From positions 1 through 35,857 of the forward strand of contig MU616864.1 of NCBI GenBank assembly GCA_025201705.1: a stretch of DNA of 35,857 nt, written 5' to 3'. Shown piece after piece: positions 21,401 to 31,574 of the stretch (the first letter of the stretch is position 1; each line of letters starts with the position of its first letter). Under the pieces are notes generated by a model that was not told the DNA's origin, made no database searches, and saw only the letters and a program-made list of their open reading frames with translations. A program made the position numbers and the translations under genes. The DNA comes from Dissophora ornata. Taxonomy: Eukaryota; Mortierellomycota; Mortierellomycetes; Mortierellales; Mortierellaceae.

Positions 21401-21604
21401 GGAAATAGCAAGGATGCAATGTGCTGTGCTTTAATAGTAACAAGCGGGAACAAAATTCAGCGACTCATCTCGTTTCTGTTCCTCTTGTTCTTTCTTCTTT
21501 GTGCTCCTAGGCTTCGGTATGCTTCACGATCTTGGGAGACGATACGGAAAGCCGATTTCCTCGCTGAATATATCCGTGCTGCAAAACTCTCTCGCGAAGG
21601 ATAG
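18424..21604 (+). CDS. SMG9: SMG9-like nonsense-mediated mRNA decay factor
   Basis: SMG9 binds SMG8 and the SMG1 kinase and controls UPF1 phosphorylation in NMD. Four exons: 18424-19911, 20010-20571, 20670-21396 and 21511-21604; 2871 nt, 956 aa. Exon 1 is a roughly 490-residue Gln/Gly/Pro-rich, probably disordered extension with an RS-like basic patch (SKSRRERRERSRRDRASK). The G-like domain starts at WLSDHPGHFIVGILGTQGVGK with the P-loop at 511-518 (GTQGVGKS). It continues with FQTSGIDMYITPERMILLDTEP, the family's HQTSGIDFFIT...LDTQP region, a counterpart of LVFVQNK (VLVSNKVP) and the C-terminus EWLRYASRSWETIRKADFLAEY, which matches the SMG9 end. Human SMG9 is about 520 aa, so the extension roughly doubles it. 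An insertion rich in Ser sits near residue 750. The start is the first Met of the frame; an upstream exon is possible. Confidence 0.85.
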
Positions 21605-21780
21605 CTCAGCGACAAATAAATAATATCGCAGAGATACTCAGTCTGTTTATTGTAAAATGAAAGTATACGACAGAGAATGAATGACTTCCGAAAGTCAATC
21701 GCTTATCAGAGTATGATGGTTGTGATGGCTATGGTGGTTATGATGGACGAGATGGTTGTGATGTTCGAGATAGTTAAGAT
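21605..21780. terminator. Convergent 3' end region of SMG9 and HAP5
   Basis: 176 bases between two stop codons of convergent genes. AATAAA at 21615-21620, 11 bases after the SMG9 stop, may be its poly(A) signal. From 21714 the sequence is an imperfect GATGGTTGTGATG repeat (exact copies at 21715-21727 and 21751-21763) that lies in the HAP5 3' UTR. Confidence 0.4.
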
Positions 21781-22717
21781 TTATCTAGCAGAAGCAGAGT
21801 CCGGCCCAGTCGTATAACTTGTAGAGCCTCCGCGAGAGCTTGGAGGCTGGTGTTGTGGTTGCTGCTGCTGGGCTTGATATGACTGTGCGGCGGCCTGTTG
21901 TTGGTACTGCACATACTGTTGAAACTGTTCTGGAGACATTGATTGGTAGAACTGGGGAGCTTCAATAGCATGAGCATATCCTGCTAAACCGCCTGCTCCC
22001 TGTGGATAGTACTGGCTGTATTGCTGTTGCTGGTCCTCATACGTTTCAGCCTATAGAACATGGACAAGGCAAAAGCTCTGTTAGATGAAGAATTCGTGAC
22101 GCGTCCTGGATTCAATTACAAACTTACGCTGGGTATAGGGTCCTCACGGGCCGTGGAGCGCTTCGATGGTTTGGCTGACTCCTCTCGAGGCACGATGTCA
22201 ATCAAGAAGTCAAATTGATCCGAGCGCGATGCTGCACTAGCAACGTCGCTCCTCTGCAGCGTCCTCCGTTTGTTCTCCTCGGCGTGCAACCAGGCACGAC
22301 GCGTGATCTCGCAAATGAAAATCTCACAAGCCTTTGAGAACAGAATCGGTGCTTCGGCCGAAATCATCTTTATTGAAAACAGTGCAAAAAAAGGTGTATT
22401 AGCAACCGATAGTTTATCTCACACATTACATTGTGGGGCTCGAAGCCCTGTAGTTGGGTGAAAACACGACTGCATGCTACCTTGACTTCCGGATCTGATT
22501 TCATGACCTTTTTGATACGCGCCAACGGCAAAGGATGGTTCTTAAAGTCCGAATCAAACTCCTCTGCGGCTGTAATTTGCTCTTTCCAAAACTCCTGCGC
22601 GAATTGAAGCTGTTGATTCTGCAGGGTTACAGAGCCCTGGGTAGGGTTCGTGTTGACGGCTGCCGAGGGCGCGTTCGACGACGACTGTTCGTAAATGTCA
22701 GGTGCTTGATGGGCCAT
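21781..22717 (-). CDS. HAP5: CCAAT-binding factor subunit HAP5 / NF-YC
   Basis: Histone-fold subunit that pairs with HAP3/NF-YB and recruits HAP2/NF-YA to CCAAT boxes in the nucleus. Exons 22717-22481, 22367-22128 and 22050-21781; 747 nt, 248 aa. The core reads [10 protein letters not shown], then [20 protein letters not shown] across the first junction to [44 protein letters not shown] and [11 protein letters not shown], the full NF-YC histone fold (about residues 38-140). The C-terminal exon is Gln/Tyr-rich ([22 protein letters not shown]), typical of the activation part. The 113-nt first intron begins GTAGCA, an unusual donor; exon 2 starts exactly at a Met codon. The expected IAAAI helix has a Ser-containing variant ([11 protein letters not shown]). 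Confidence 0.93.
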
Positions 22718-23017
22718 TATATACGGATTTTTTTGATTGGGTTTTGACAGCGAGAAGGTTGTGCCTTATTTGTTTAACTTTGCGAGCCGTGGTTGGTCGG
22801 TTCCTGGGAATGTGAATGTAACGAGATGGACGACGAGTTGTTCTTTCCTGATGAACACGCGTTTGCAAGCACAAATACGTTGGCTAACACAAAGTGCACC
22901 GTAGAGTAGTCTGAGAAGACAAGGGAGCCAATGAAGACGGGGAGGTGATGGAGGGGCGAAGAAGAGGACAGGTGCAGCAATGCAGACAGCCCATTTGGGC
23001 TGGAATGAAGAAACGTG
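22718..23017. promoter_or_regulatory. HAP5 upstream region
   Basis: 300 bases between the HAP5 ATG (minus strand) and the stop of the next minus-strand gene upstream. It must hold the HAP5 promoter and the 3' end of that gene. Small frames here show no motif and no clear TATA box is seen. Confidence 0.3.
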
Positions 23018-24850
23018 TCAAGAGTGAACGCATCTCACGTGATCTTCAAGACGAACTGGCTGTGCGATATAAACTTGAGTATCCTCTCCGTGAGCCACTC
23101 TGCAGAGCCATTCTGGGACGCAGACGCCGGAGAAAAGAGCACAAAAGACGAAATTCGGTTCATGAGGTCCTGGCAGTCCTCTATACAAAAGACGAAGCGT
23201 TAATTGACATTGCCGCAATGTTCGCAAGCAAGCTGCGGGAAGTATCGCGTACTTGCCTTCTAACTCTTTAATCTTGACTATTACATTGGACACAATTACT
23301 GTGTCTTGCTGACCCTGCCATAAGAGCTTCTGTGAACGATAGCCACATGCTACCTTATCCGCTACTTCAACCAACCATCCACAATACCGTTCGATCTGTC
23401 GCTGATGATGGCGATTTTCCAAAGACTGACGAGCTCTGAGTATCCGCACTTTTGCTCTATTTTTAAGGCTTAATCTCGTTGGCGCATCAGTCCGCGATCC
23501 ATCAACCACCTGTTTCTGCGCGTGTAATCCCTTGATGCGATCCAATTGCTTGACCAGACTTCCCACGACTGTACGAAAAAGAGTCCCGAAATAGAACGCT
23601 TGTTGAATGGTCTCATCCGTGGCGCAAATTGTTGCATAATAAGTGCTGAGACAGGACAATATCACTGATTCCAGTTGAAGAGTTTCCGCTGCTCCTGCAT
23701 CCGATAACGTCGATGTTGACAGTAATAGTTGGTCCCACGACGTGACTAACACTTCAAGGATCTTAAAAAACTGCCGGAATGTCAGGAGAGGCACTGCCAA
23801 GTGTTCTATAAACAGTGTCAACGAATACACTAATAACGTTAACAAGTAACCAACATTGCGGTTTTGTCGACCTGTAAGAAGTATACTACCTTGGACTGCA
23901 TGCATGTTGTATTCGTAAATTGCTTGTGCCTCCCACAGATTAATACGTGGCGAAAGCATCAACTGTGTCACCTCCTTGACAATCACGGTAGTGCTTAATG
24001 TCATGGCAGAGTTCCATATGGACGTCTCCACGTGAAAGCCATACTGCAGGGTAGCCTTGTCTCCAGAAGTCTCTGCAAAGAATCGATTACGTCGAAGGAA
24101 CTCGAGTTGCTTGAGGAGTTTGAACTTACTTCTCGATAGGTCGCTGTCACCTATTTCGTCTTTAATTCACTGCCCAGTCAGTTTTAGCTTCGCGGAACTA
24201 GCTTTCATGAAGTTTATAAAGGAAGTTGTGAACTTACCATGACCTTGGTTTGGAAGTGGTGCTGTAGTAGTAACGTGTACTCTTGGACACTCCTCTGGCA
24301 GCACTACCTCAATAGGCATTTTGTTTGGTTTGTTATCACCTTTCTTGCGTTTCTTTTCGCGACGAGGCTGCTCCACTGTAGTAACAGCTTCCATTTTCTG
24401 AGCAAGATTTGGTTGCATGCGTGAACGGTCCAATTCCAGCTCATGATCTAACTTCCACCTTTTCAAATTTTCGTTCTCTATTGACGCAGTTAATTGAATG
24501 AGAAAGTGTAGGAAGGCCGATATCTTGACCAACGAATTAATTAGACTCCTACCGATCTCCAGCTGACTTGCACGCTCTCTCCACTCCTCTATTGCCTTCT
24601 CCTGCTCTTCCCTTTCAAGATACGAGTGCGATCTCGGAGGTGGGGATACTGTGCGCTCAAGGGAGAAACATCTTGACGTCTCTGACTGATCTCTTGGTAT
24701 AAGTGTAGCCTCGCTCTGCTGGGACTGTGCCTCGACTTGCATTGGTACAACGCGTACGGAATTGGTGGCATCACTCCCGGAGAGTCCTAGACCATGCTTT
24801 ATCTGAGCGAGGTGGTCTGTGTGGCACGGGCGGCGCATAAGTAACGACAT
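23018..24850 (-). CDS. Unrecognised coiled-coil, helical protein with basic nuclear-type signal
   Basis: Five exons give one long protein: 24850-24553, 24477-24238, 24150-24130, 24072-23890 and 23805-23018; 1530 nt, 509 aa. The order is a polar leader (RPCHTDHLAQIKHGL), then a charged coiled coil joined across intron 1 (EEWRERASQLEIENENLKRW, continuing as KLDHELELDRSR). A basic cluster follows (RREKKRKKGDNK), like a nuclear localisation signal. Then come about 300 residues of amphipathic helices (LLTFRQFFKILEVLVTSWDQLL, AFYFGTLFRTVVGSLVKQLDR). Introns 1 (75 nt) and 4 (84 nt) are multiples of three without stops, but splicing them out restores a regular heptad pattern and family-like helix. 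The last exon may contain one more intron, so the C-terminus is uncertain. An exon upstream (24885-25020, with QQALALVLATVIVR) may belong to it. Family not recognised with confidence; see findings. Confidence 0.65.
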
Positions 24851-25523
24851 ACTGACAGAGAGGATACGGTCTATGAATTGTCCTTTAAGCTGAGCATGTT
24901 ATTCTACCTAGAACAGACACACCATGGGATGTAGTGCGAACTATGACAGTCGCCAAAACAAGGGCTAGTGCCTGTTGATGGGACGTATGTTGCTGCTGCA
25001 GACATGGATGAGTGTAAGAATGCATGTGTAGAGGGTTGTGATGTTGACGTGGTGGCCCAGAAGGCAAGTGAATTGGGAGGCGAAAGAGGTTTGAGTCTTG
25101 TAGGACAGAGGTTGGATCATGTGACCGAATTCTGAGCGATGGTACCCCGACCGGCACCGTGCACCGTGCATGGGCATTGCCTATCTCCGCTGGTGTCCCA
25201 CCACCGCGTCCAGTAATATTGAGAACATCGAGTCGTCGAAAATGGATTTCTCGTGTCACAGCTGCAAGTCAGAAATAGGGCCAATGGGACACTCCATGTT
25301 CGTAGCATTCCGGGCGGGGTTACCACGTTGTTCTCGATATGCCATCGCATATGAATAAGTCTCGTCTCACCCTGCCTCATCCACTTATCCTCCACAACCG
25401 CGCTTCTCTCCACCGGCGTCACATTCCACTCCGGGTCTTGCTCATTCACCTCATTCATTCACTCCCCACTCTTTTCCTGTCAACACCTTCTCATATAAGA
25501 ACCCTACTAAACCTTACTACAAA
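24851..25523. other. Divergent promoter region between the coiled-coil gene and asparagine synthetase
   Basis: Serves the minus-strand gene starting near 24850 (or further upstream) and the plus-strand asparagine synthetase at 25524. The minus strand at 24885-25259 is open for 124 residues and may hold a first exon of the coiled-coil gene. From 25370 to 25500 the plus strand is C/T-rich, and CATATAAG at 25492-25499 is TATA-like but only about 25 bases from the ATG. Confidence 0.35.
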
Positions 25524-27929
25524 ATGTGTGGGATCTTTGGAGTTTACAACCTGCCTGGCGATGCGAGCGCATTCCGCCAGCGCGCACTCTTCCTCTCAAA
25601 AAAGTAAGGTCCTTGGCAGGCAAACTGAGTATCGCCATGTCCGTTGCAGAAGAATGGCTCCAAGATCAATTGGATCGAAACAAAGATATTCCTCAGCGGA
25701 TGCGGGGGCAGCGGGGATCAAAATCTCGCCGTAAATGGTGACACTAACACTATGACCAGATCGACCTTATGTACGCTGCTGGAAATGGACTGGCTGATCG
25801 AGGAACTAATGCGCAGTGCCACGAAAGTTTTGCAGAATCAGAACAATAACGGGGCTCTACTACAGGCTATACGTAAACCATTACCTGTCAATCAGTTGCT
25901 ACGTACTGTGCCTTACCAGCTCCTCTATCCGCACCCTCTACTCTGCTGCGCGATTTTTTGTTCCTAGGATCAGACACCGTGGCCCTGAGTGGAGTGGGTG
26001 CACCGTTGCCGGCAACCACGTTCTGTGCCACGAGCGTTTGGCCATTGTCGGTGTTGGTAAGTCGCTCTTATATTCGTGTTGAATGGACGTGTTGAATGGA
26101 GAGTTTTGTTTGTAGCCAGGGAGTTGATCCCTATGCACACTCGTTGGTGGCTGTACTTGACCAGGATCCTAAACTCGACAAAACTGATCTTGACGATTTT
26201 ATTAGATTCCGGCGCTCAGCCATTAACTAACGATGACGAGTCCCTGATCCTGTCCGTCAACGGTGAGATCTACAACCACAAGGCTCTCCGTAATCTGTGC
26301 CCGACAGGCACGCACTTCAAGACCCAGTCTGACTGCGAGGTCATTCTACACCTCGTACGTATCTAGCAATTGTATTTGATTGTTTTTTTTTTCTATCAGA
26401 AATCGCCAATGTGGGCAAGTTCCTGATCGGATTCATTCGAATCGAACTATAGTACAAGAAAATGGGCGCTGAAGTCGTAAAACATCTCGACGGAATGTTC
26501 TCGTGGCTCCTCCTCGACACAAAGAAGAATAGGATCTTGGCTGCCCGAGACCCTATTGGCATTACCACTTTGTATCAGGGCTGGAACAGCAAACAGCCAG
26601 GAACTCTTTATTTCGCGTCTGAACTCAAAGCCCTGAGCGAAGATTGCGACCGCATCATTGCCTTTCCTCCTGGACATATCTTTGATTCTGAGACTGGAAA
26701 GACTACCCGCTATTTCGAGCCCACATGGTGGGATGGTGAAAAGATCCCATCCCAGCCTGTTGATTACAAGTTGATTCGCGAATCGCTCGAGAAGGCCGTC
26801 CGCAAGAGACTCATGTCAGAGGTGCCATACGGTGTATTACTTAGCGGTGGTCTTGATTCCAGTTTGATCGCCTCTATTGCTTCAAGAGAGACCCAGAAAG
26901 TTGTCGATCAACAAGTCCCATCGAACCACGACGGAGATGAGGTCGACGGTATTCACTCGTCTAGAGTTGTTGCTACGATTGGAGCCATGTTGCATTTGAA
27001 AAGGTTGGACAGCGGTTGACATCGAATCTTGATGTACAATAGGTGCCGTTATCTCATGGCCAAGACTCCATTCCTTCTCGATCGGATTGGAGGGATCGCC
27101 AGATTTGGCTGCTGCCCGTGTCGCCGCCGACTTTTTAAAGACCGTTCACCACGAGTACACATTCACAGTGCAGGAAGGTTTGGACGCGATCGCCGATGTG
27201 GTCTATCATCTAGAGACATATGACGTTACCACGATCCGTGCCTCGACCCCCATGTACCTGTTGAGCAGAAAGATTAAGGCCACGGGCGTCAAGATGGTCC
27301 TGTCTGGGGAGGGAGCCGACGAGATCTTTGGAGGTTACCTCTACTTCCATGCTGCTCCTACAGCGGCCGATCTCCACACCGAGACTGTGAGCCGTGTCAA
27401 AAACTTACACTATTCTGACTGCCTGCGCGCCAACAAGTCGACAATGGCTTGGGGTGTTGAAGCCCGTGTTCCCTTTCTCGACAAGTTCTTCTTGGAGGTC
27501 GCAATGAACGTTGACCCCCAGGAGAAGATGTCGTTCAAGGGAAAGATGGAAAAGTACATCCTTAGGAAGGCGTTTGATACTTCAGATGACCCCACTGCTG
27601 AACCTTACCTGCCCGACTCAATTCTCTGGCGCCAGAAGGAGCAGTTCTCGGACGGTGTCGGCTACAGCTGGATTGATACATTGAAGGATGTCGCAGTTTC
27701 CAAGGTCACGGACGAGACATTTACAGCGGCTGCTCAGCGATGGCCCAAGGACACACCCCAGACCAAGGAGGCATACTGGTACCGCGAAGTCTTTGAGCAG
27801 TGGTTTCCCCAGGAGGCTTGCACAGAGTCGGTTGTCCGTTGGATTCCTCGTGGCGATTGGGGATGCCCTGCTGATCCCTCTGGACGCGCTCAAAAGGTCC
27901 ACGATGCCGCATATAGCAAGAGCGCCTAA
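25524..27929 (+). CDS. ASN1: Asparagine synthetase (glutamine-hydrolysing)
   Basis: Makes asparagine from aspartate, glutamine and ATP in the cytosol. Exons 25524-25603, 25968-26056, 26206-26354, 26453-26948 and 27043-27929; 1701 nt, 566 aa, against about 572 in yeast. The N-terminal class II amidotransferase starts MCGIFGVYN with the nucleophile Cys2, then [26 protein letters not shown] and NGEIYNH. The synthetase half has the ATP pyrophosphatase loop [10 protein letters not shown] (Ser237 on), then [72 protein letters not shown] and [18 protein letters not shown]. All catalytic landmarks are intact. Intron 1 is long (364 nt). Introns 1-4 fall between residues that are contiguous in yeast Asn1/Asn2. 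Intron 2 (149 nt) has a nearer possible acceptor at 26115 that would add 30 unrelated residues. Confidence 0.96.
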
Positions 27930-28068
27930 GCATTATCCTGCTTCGAGAAGAGACGGGCAAGACAAAATGACACCAAAAATGAGCTGAGTATCGCAGTAAT
28001 CTTGACTGATAAAACGTGTTCGATGAAAAAGAATCTCTGTGCCGAGGTATGGTTGACTCCTGAGCAGT

Positions 28069-28110
28069 GTGAAGAGTGAAGAGTGAAGAGTGGAGAGTGA
28101 AGAGTGAAGA
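28069..28110. repeat. Heptamer minisatellite, six copies of GTGAAGA
   Basis: Six tandem 7-bp units; five are exactly GTGAAGA and the fourth is GTGGAGA. It lies about 140 bases after the asparagine synthetase stop, probably within or just after its 3' UTR. Confidence 0.9.
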
Positions 28111-28788
28111 CGAAAAGAACGAAAAATCCGAAATCTCTTTCCACCAGCAAGATTGCCAACAATTGCAAAACCCCATGGTGTTTTCGGCAAAGGGTTTGAA
28201 GACGAGGGCAAGGAGTCAAATGGTGTGCTTTTTCCCGCCTTCACACCATTGACCATTAAAGACTACAGAACAACATCAAAAATTGAGAGGGAGTGAATGT
28301 TTGTTCATAAGATCGCACCCTGATAGTGTCTGATCATGCATCCATTGCCTACAAATTTCCCGAATGGCATCATCCCTCCCAATTTCTTTTCCCAACTTAT
28401 ACCATGTGCGTGAATATAAAAAACACGTAGCCCAGGAATCATGCGCGGAATTAGGTGACAAGACGGATATAGAACGCACATGCCACTTTGTTATGATCGA
28501 AGGATAGAATTCTAGGTCGCTGTCATTTTCCTGCAGCTCAATTGGTGTGGGATCTCCCGTGTGTGTGGATGGCGCCTTGTTGCAAGCAGCTCATCTGCTG
28601 GGCGAGGCATGTTTATTGTTATGATGGGCGTGTTTATTGTTACGATGTTCTGCGATCGTGTGGAACGGCTGGAGTAGAATACAATGCGCAGGTTCAGGCA
28701 CTGCGCGTCATTCGCTGCGAATATGGGCATTGCAGCTCAATTGAATGTACCCTCGATGTATCGGTGTTCGGAGCGTAGTTGGCGACAG

Positions 28789-28797
28789 AATAAATAG
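28789..28797 (+). promoter_or_regulatory. Possible TATA box of the GCLM gene
   Basis: AATAAATAG lies about 165 bases upstream of the ATG at 28958 and is followed by a C/T-rich leader. A poly(A)-like reading of the same hexamer is possible, so the call is weak. Confidence 0.3.
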
Positions 28798-28957
28798 GGC
28801 GCCGTTCAGTGTGCGAATTACAAATCCAATTTTTTTAGGTTAACCTGATCTCTTCAATACTCGGCTCATTCACTCCTCACTTTCCACTTCTTTCTTCATT
28901 CATTCCTCTTCGCATTCCACATCTGTATTTCCACTTCTTCCTCCACAACAGCCAATC

Positions 28958-30410
28958 ATGACAGCCATTCACACCACCGAAGGTATCCACGGCCCTACAG
29001 ACGGATTCGAGTACGGCTCCAGCGGGTACATCCATTCCCGTGGCAAGCAGCTAAAGACCAGGGCCACACCCGTCGCATTCGCTCAAGAGGCGTTTACCCA
29101 TCTGACGCTTTATACCGGAAATACCATGCGCACCGGAACCACAGGGCTGCTGAACACGACCCAGAAAAAGTCGAATCAAGAGGTAAAGGATATGAGTTTT
29201 TTGAATCGGTGATCGGGCACAAATTAGGTTCAATGGGTGTTGTGGGTACGTGTGCATTGCGTGTGCATCTGCGTGAGCAACTGTGTGAGCTACTGCGCGG
29301 TACGTCTTTGCATCGTTCCAAGCAGCGATGGAGAAGTGGGTGCTTGGTATGGAGAGTAAATTGTTGGGAAACATGTGGTGGAGAACAAGTGTGTACAGCA
29401 AAGTTGGTGGCAAAGAAATATACATGGCGCCAGATGGCGAAATAGTCGATGCTCTAATTGTTGACACGAAAAAATGGCGCCACTCTTCGTACATAGCTCG
29501 TCACTGCAGTCGAGGACACGTTGCTCTACTCTCTCGAGTCTGCGCAAATCGATGGTGGCCATATTACAGTCGCTGACCAAAATGCCCTCGGGCCCTTGGA
29601 CGGGGACCGATCCAAGTATGAAATCACAGGTCAGTGAAGTTGAATGTGTGAATGAGGATTGTGTGTCCCGGACTTTGCAGAACGTCAATCTAACATCAAG
29701 GACGTATGCTGTGAACCTAGCCAAGCTCTTCTTTTTGTCCCCTGTCGGTGCAGCCACACCCCTTTCCGTCGACCGCCTGGAACATGCACTTTCAAACCTG
29801 GACGCTGTGCTCCATACGTCCAATCTTGTGGTCGACCACTTTATCCTCGCTATTCCCAACCAGACCTTTGACGAAAACGACCTCGACGAAGCCGAGCTCG
29901 AGGCATTCACACAAGACGTCCAGCAACTCTACTTACCAGTCTGGAAGAGACTGTCGGAGTTGCGTGTGGCAGGCCAGATCGGCCGTCTGGGCGTGACCGA
30001 GTTCTCGAAACAGCAGCTCGTCATCCTGAAAGACGCAGCCCTGGCAAATGGAGCAATCGCGCCAGAGGTTGATCAAGTCAATTTGCAGGACTGCTGCGTG
30101 CTGCCCAAGGATCTGATCGAGTATGCAAAGGCAGAGGGAATTGAACTCCTGACACATGGCGACTCCACAAGTAAGCTGAGACATGAAGGAAAAATGACGA
30201 CGGTTGAATCAGAGAAGGAGGGGTGATGGGCAAAGGAAAAACTAATGTTTGATGTGCTTGTGCCGGTTAGACATTTTACCCACGTCAACACTTGCTTCGC
30301 TGCTGCAGCCCCACCTGCCAGCAGCATCCGAATCACCCTTGACGCCCAACTTTGTACTGAAGTACTCGGCGATTCTCGGTGGGCGAGGGCTGGTCACTCG
30401 CAAGGGGTGA
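28958..30410 (+). CDS. GCLM: Glutamate-cysteine ligase modifier (regulatory) subunit
   Basis: Binds the catalytic ligase and raises its efficiency in the first step of glutathione synthesis. It has an aldo/keto-reductase-like fold without enzyme activity. Exons 28958-29182, 29278-29299, 29510-29629, 29721-30170 and 30271-30410; 957 nt, 318 aa. Family marks are YEITAKLFFLSPVG (human has SAKLFIVES), LVVDHFILAIPNQTF, LYLPVWKRLSELRVAGQIGRLGVTEFSKQQL and the strongest, EVDQVNLQDCCVLPKDLIEY with GIELLTHGDSTNILP (human QVNLASCCVMPPDL and QLLTHNDPKELL), ending LKYSAILGGRGLVTRKG. The 22-nt exon 2 (QLCELLR) is chosen because it joins NQE to VEDTLLYSLESAQ in phase; it is the least certain part. An open frame at 29328-29470 inside intron 2 (MEKWVLGMESK) is treated as intronic. 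The N-terminal 70 residues are not conserved. Confidence 0.9.
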
Positions 30411-31574
30411 GTCTTGCTCTTGGTCGAATCCCTGATCTGTTGCATTCTTTGTGTTCCTTTGAACTAACAGAGCTTCTTTAATTCGTTCTCGCGTTTCAAG
30501 ATATATCATTGATGCTGTTGCCGTATAGATGAGATTCATGAGATTCCATATAGATCTTTCATACCACTTGTGTCGTTGCACAAGAACACAGTAAAAAAGC
30601 ATTTTGTTCTTACGCCACCAAGTGACCATAACCAGGGTGAGAGACGATGGCGGGGGGCTAGTTGATGCCTCGTCGTGGCGTGGGGTGGCCCGATGGACCG
30701 GGCGACAAATGGGGTGAAATGACCACACACCGTGCACCGCTCGATAGCAAAATCATGCACGCACACGCGCAATGCATCGCCTGTGTGGCCACTCGCCAAC
30801 ACATGGACGGATGGCGCGTATGGTCTCGGCTATTAAGACATCTTTTTGCTTTTACGAGACAGTCCCTTCGTTCCTCCTCTCCCTCGACACAGTCAATGCG
30901 ATCAACCCTTTCTTACCCTTTGCTTCCTCTTCTGTACACCCTACCCTGCCCACACAATCTCCACTCTCCTCCTCCTCCTCCTCCACTCGCCGCCACAAGA
31001 AACAGATCTCTTCCCGCTCGCATTCACCTCAGTCTGCAACCCATCCCTCTCATTCAGGTTGAAGTGCTGTCATTCAAACCCAGCCGACCGCGTTTCTGCC
31101 AACGGTTTTGAAGATACTGCCTGTATCGATACCATAGATCGCTCTCTACGGCCCGTCCGTCAGCGTATATTCTGGGCTGCAAGGTATTGCTCCGACTCGC
31201 CATTCGGCGCGCTGAATGGAGACATCTCCCTCACAGGATTGCTCTGGGCCGTTGTGACTTTTGTCATAGAGCGCAAAAGAAGGCAATACCACATGAAAAT
31301 ATTTTTCCGAAAAAGGATCAAAGGGCTGCACCATTCATGCGTCGATCCTCACTGGAGTGGCGCACAATCGTCGTAAGCAGAAGGCGGGCCCTGGACACGT
31401 CTATCGGTGTTTCTCCGCTGACGAGATCCGAAAAGAAACGTGTCGTCCTATTGGGATTCTAGCTCGCACCAGCTCCACATCTTCATCCACCTTCTTCGCA
31501 CACCTTATCTCCGATTCCTAACTGCTGTGCTGCGAGGCGCCATATCGACAGCGCTCCTGAATTGTCTTTGATCC
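30411..31574. other. Long intergenic region and probable 5' leader of the kinase gene
   Basis: About 1.16 kb without a supported gene. TATTAAG at 30831-30837 is TATA-like. From 30860 to 31060 the plus strand is strongly C/T-rich with a (CTC)n run, as in fungal leaders. Donor-like GTAAGC at 31374 and acceptor-like TTCTTAG ending at 31617 suggest a 5' UTR intron. A long leader with short upstream ORFs is likely. Confidence 0.35.

Larger units (their letters stand above)
27930..28957. other. Intergenic region between ASN1 and GCLM
   Basis: About 1 kb without a supported gene; small frames on both strands have no motifs. It holds the 3' UTR of asparagine synthetase, a heptamer repeat at 28069-28110 and the promoter of the next gene. 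A short repeat (GTGTTTATTGTTA-like) occurs twice near 28608-28645. The last 90 bases are C/T-rich, as a 5' UTR. Confidence 0.45.

Noticed and set aside
28054..28059. TGACTC, a Gcn4/AP-1-type site near asparagine synthetase
   Set aside because: It lies downstream of the ASN1 stop and about 900 bases before the next gene; a single hexamer is expected by chance.
30846..31376. 176-residue plus-strand frame before the kinase gene
   Set aside because: Composition is that of a C/T-rich leader translated (Leu/Pro/Ser), without motifs; more likely 5' UTR and promoter.
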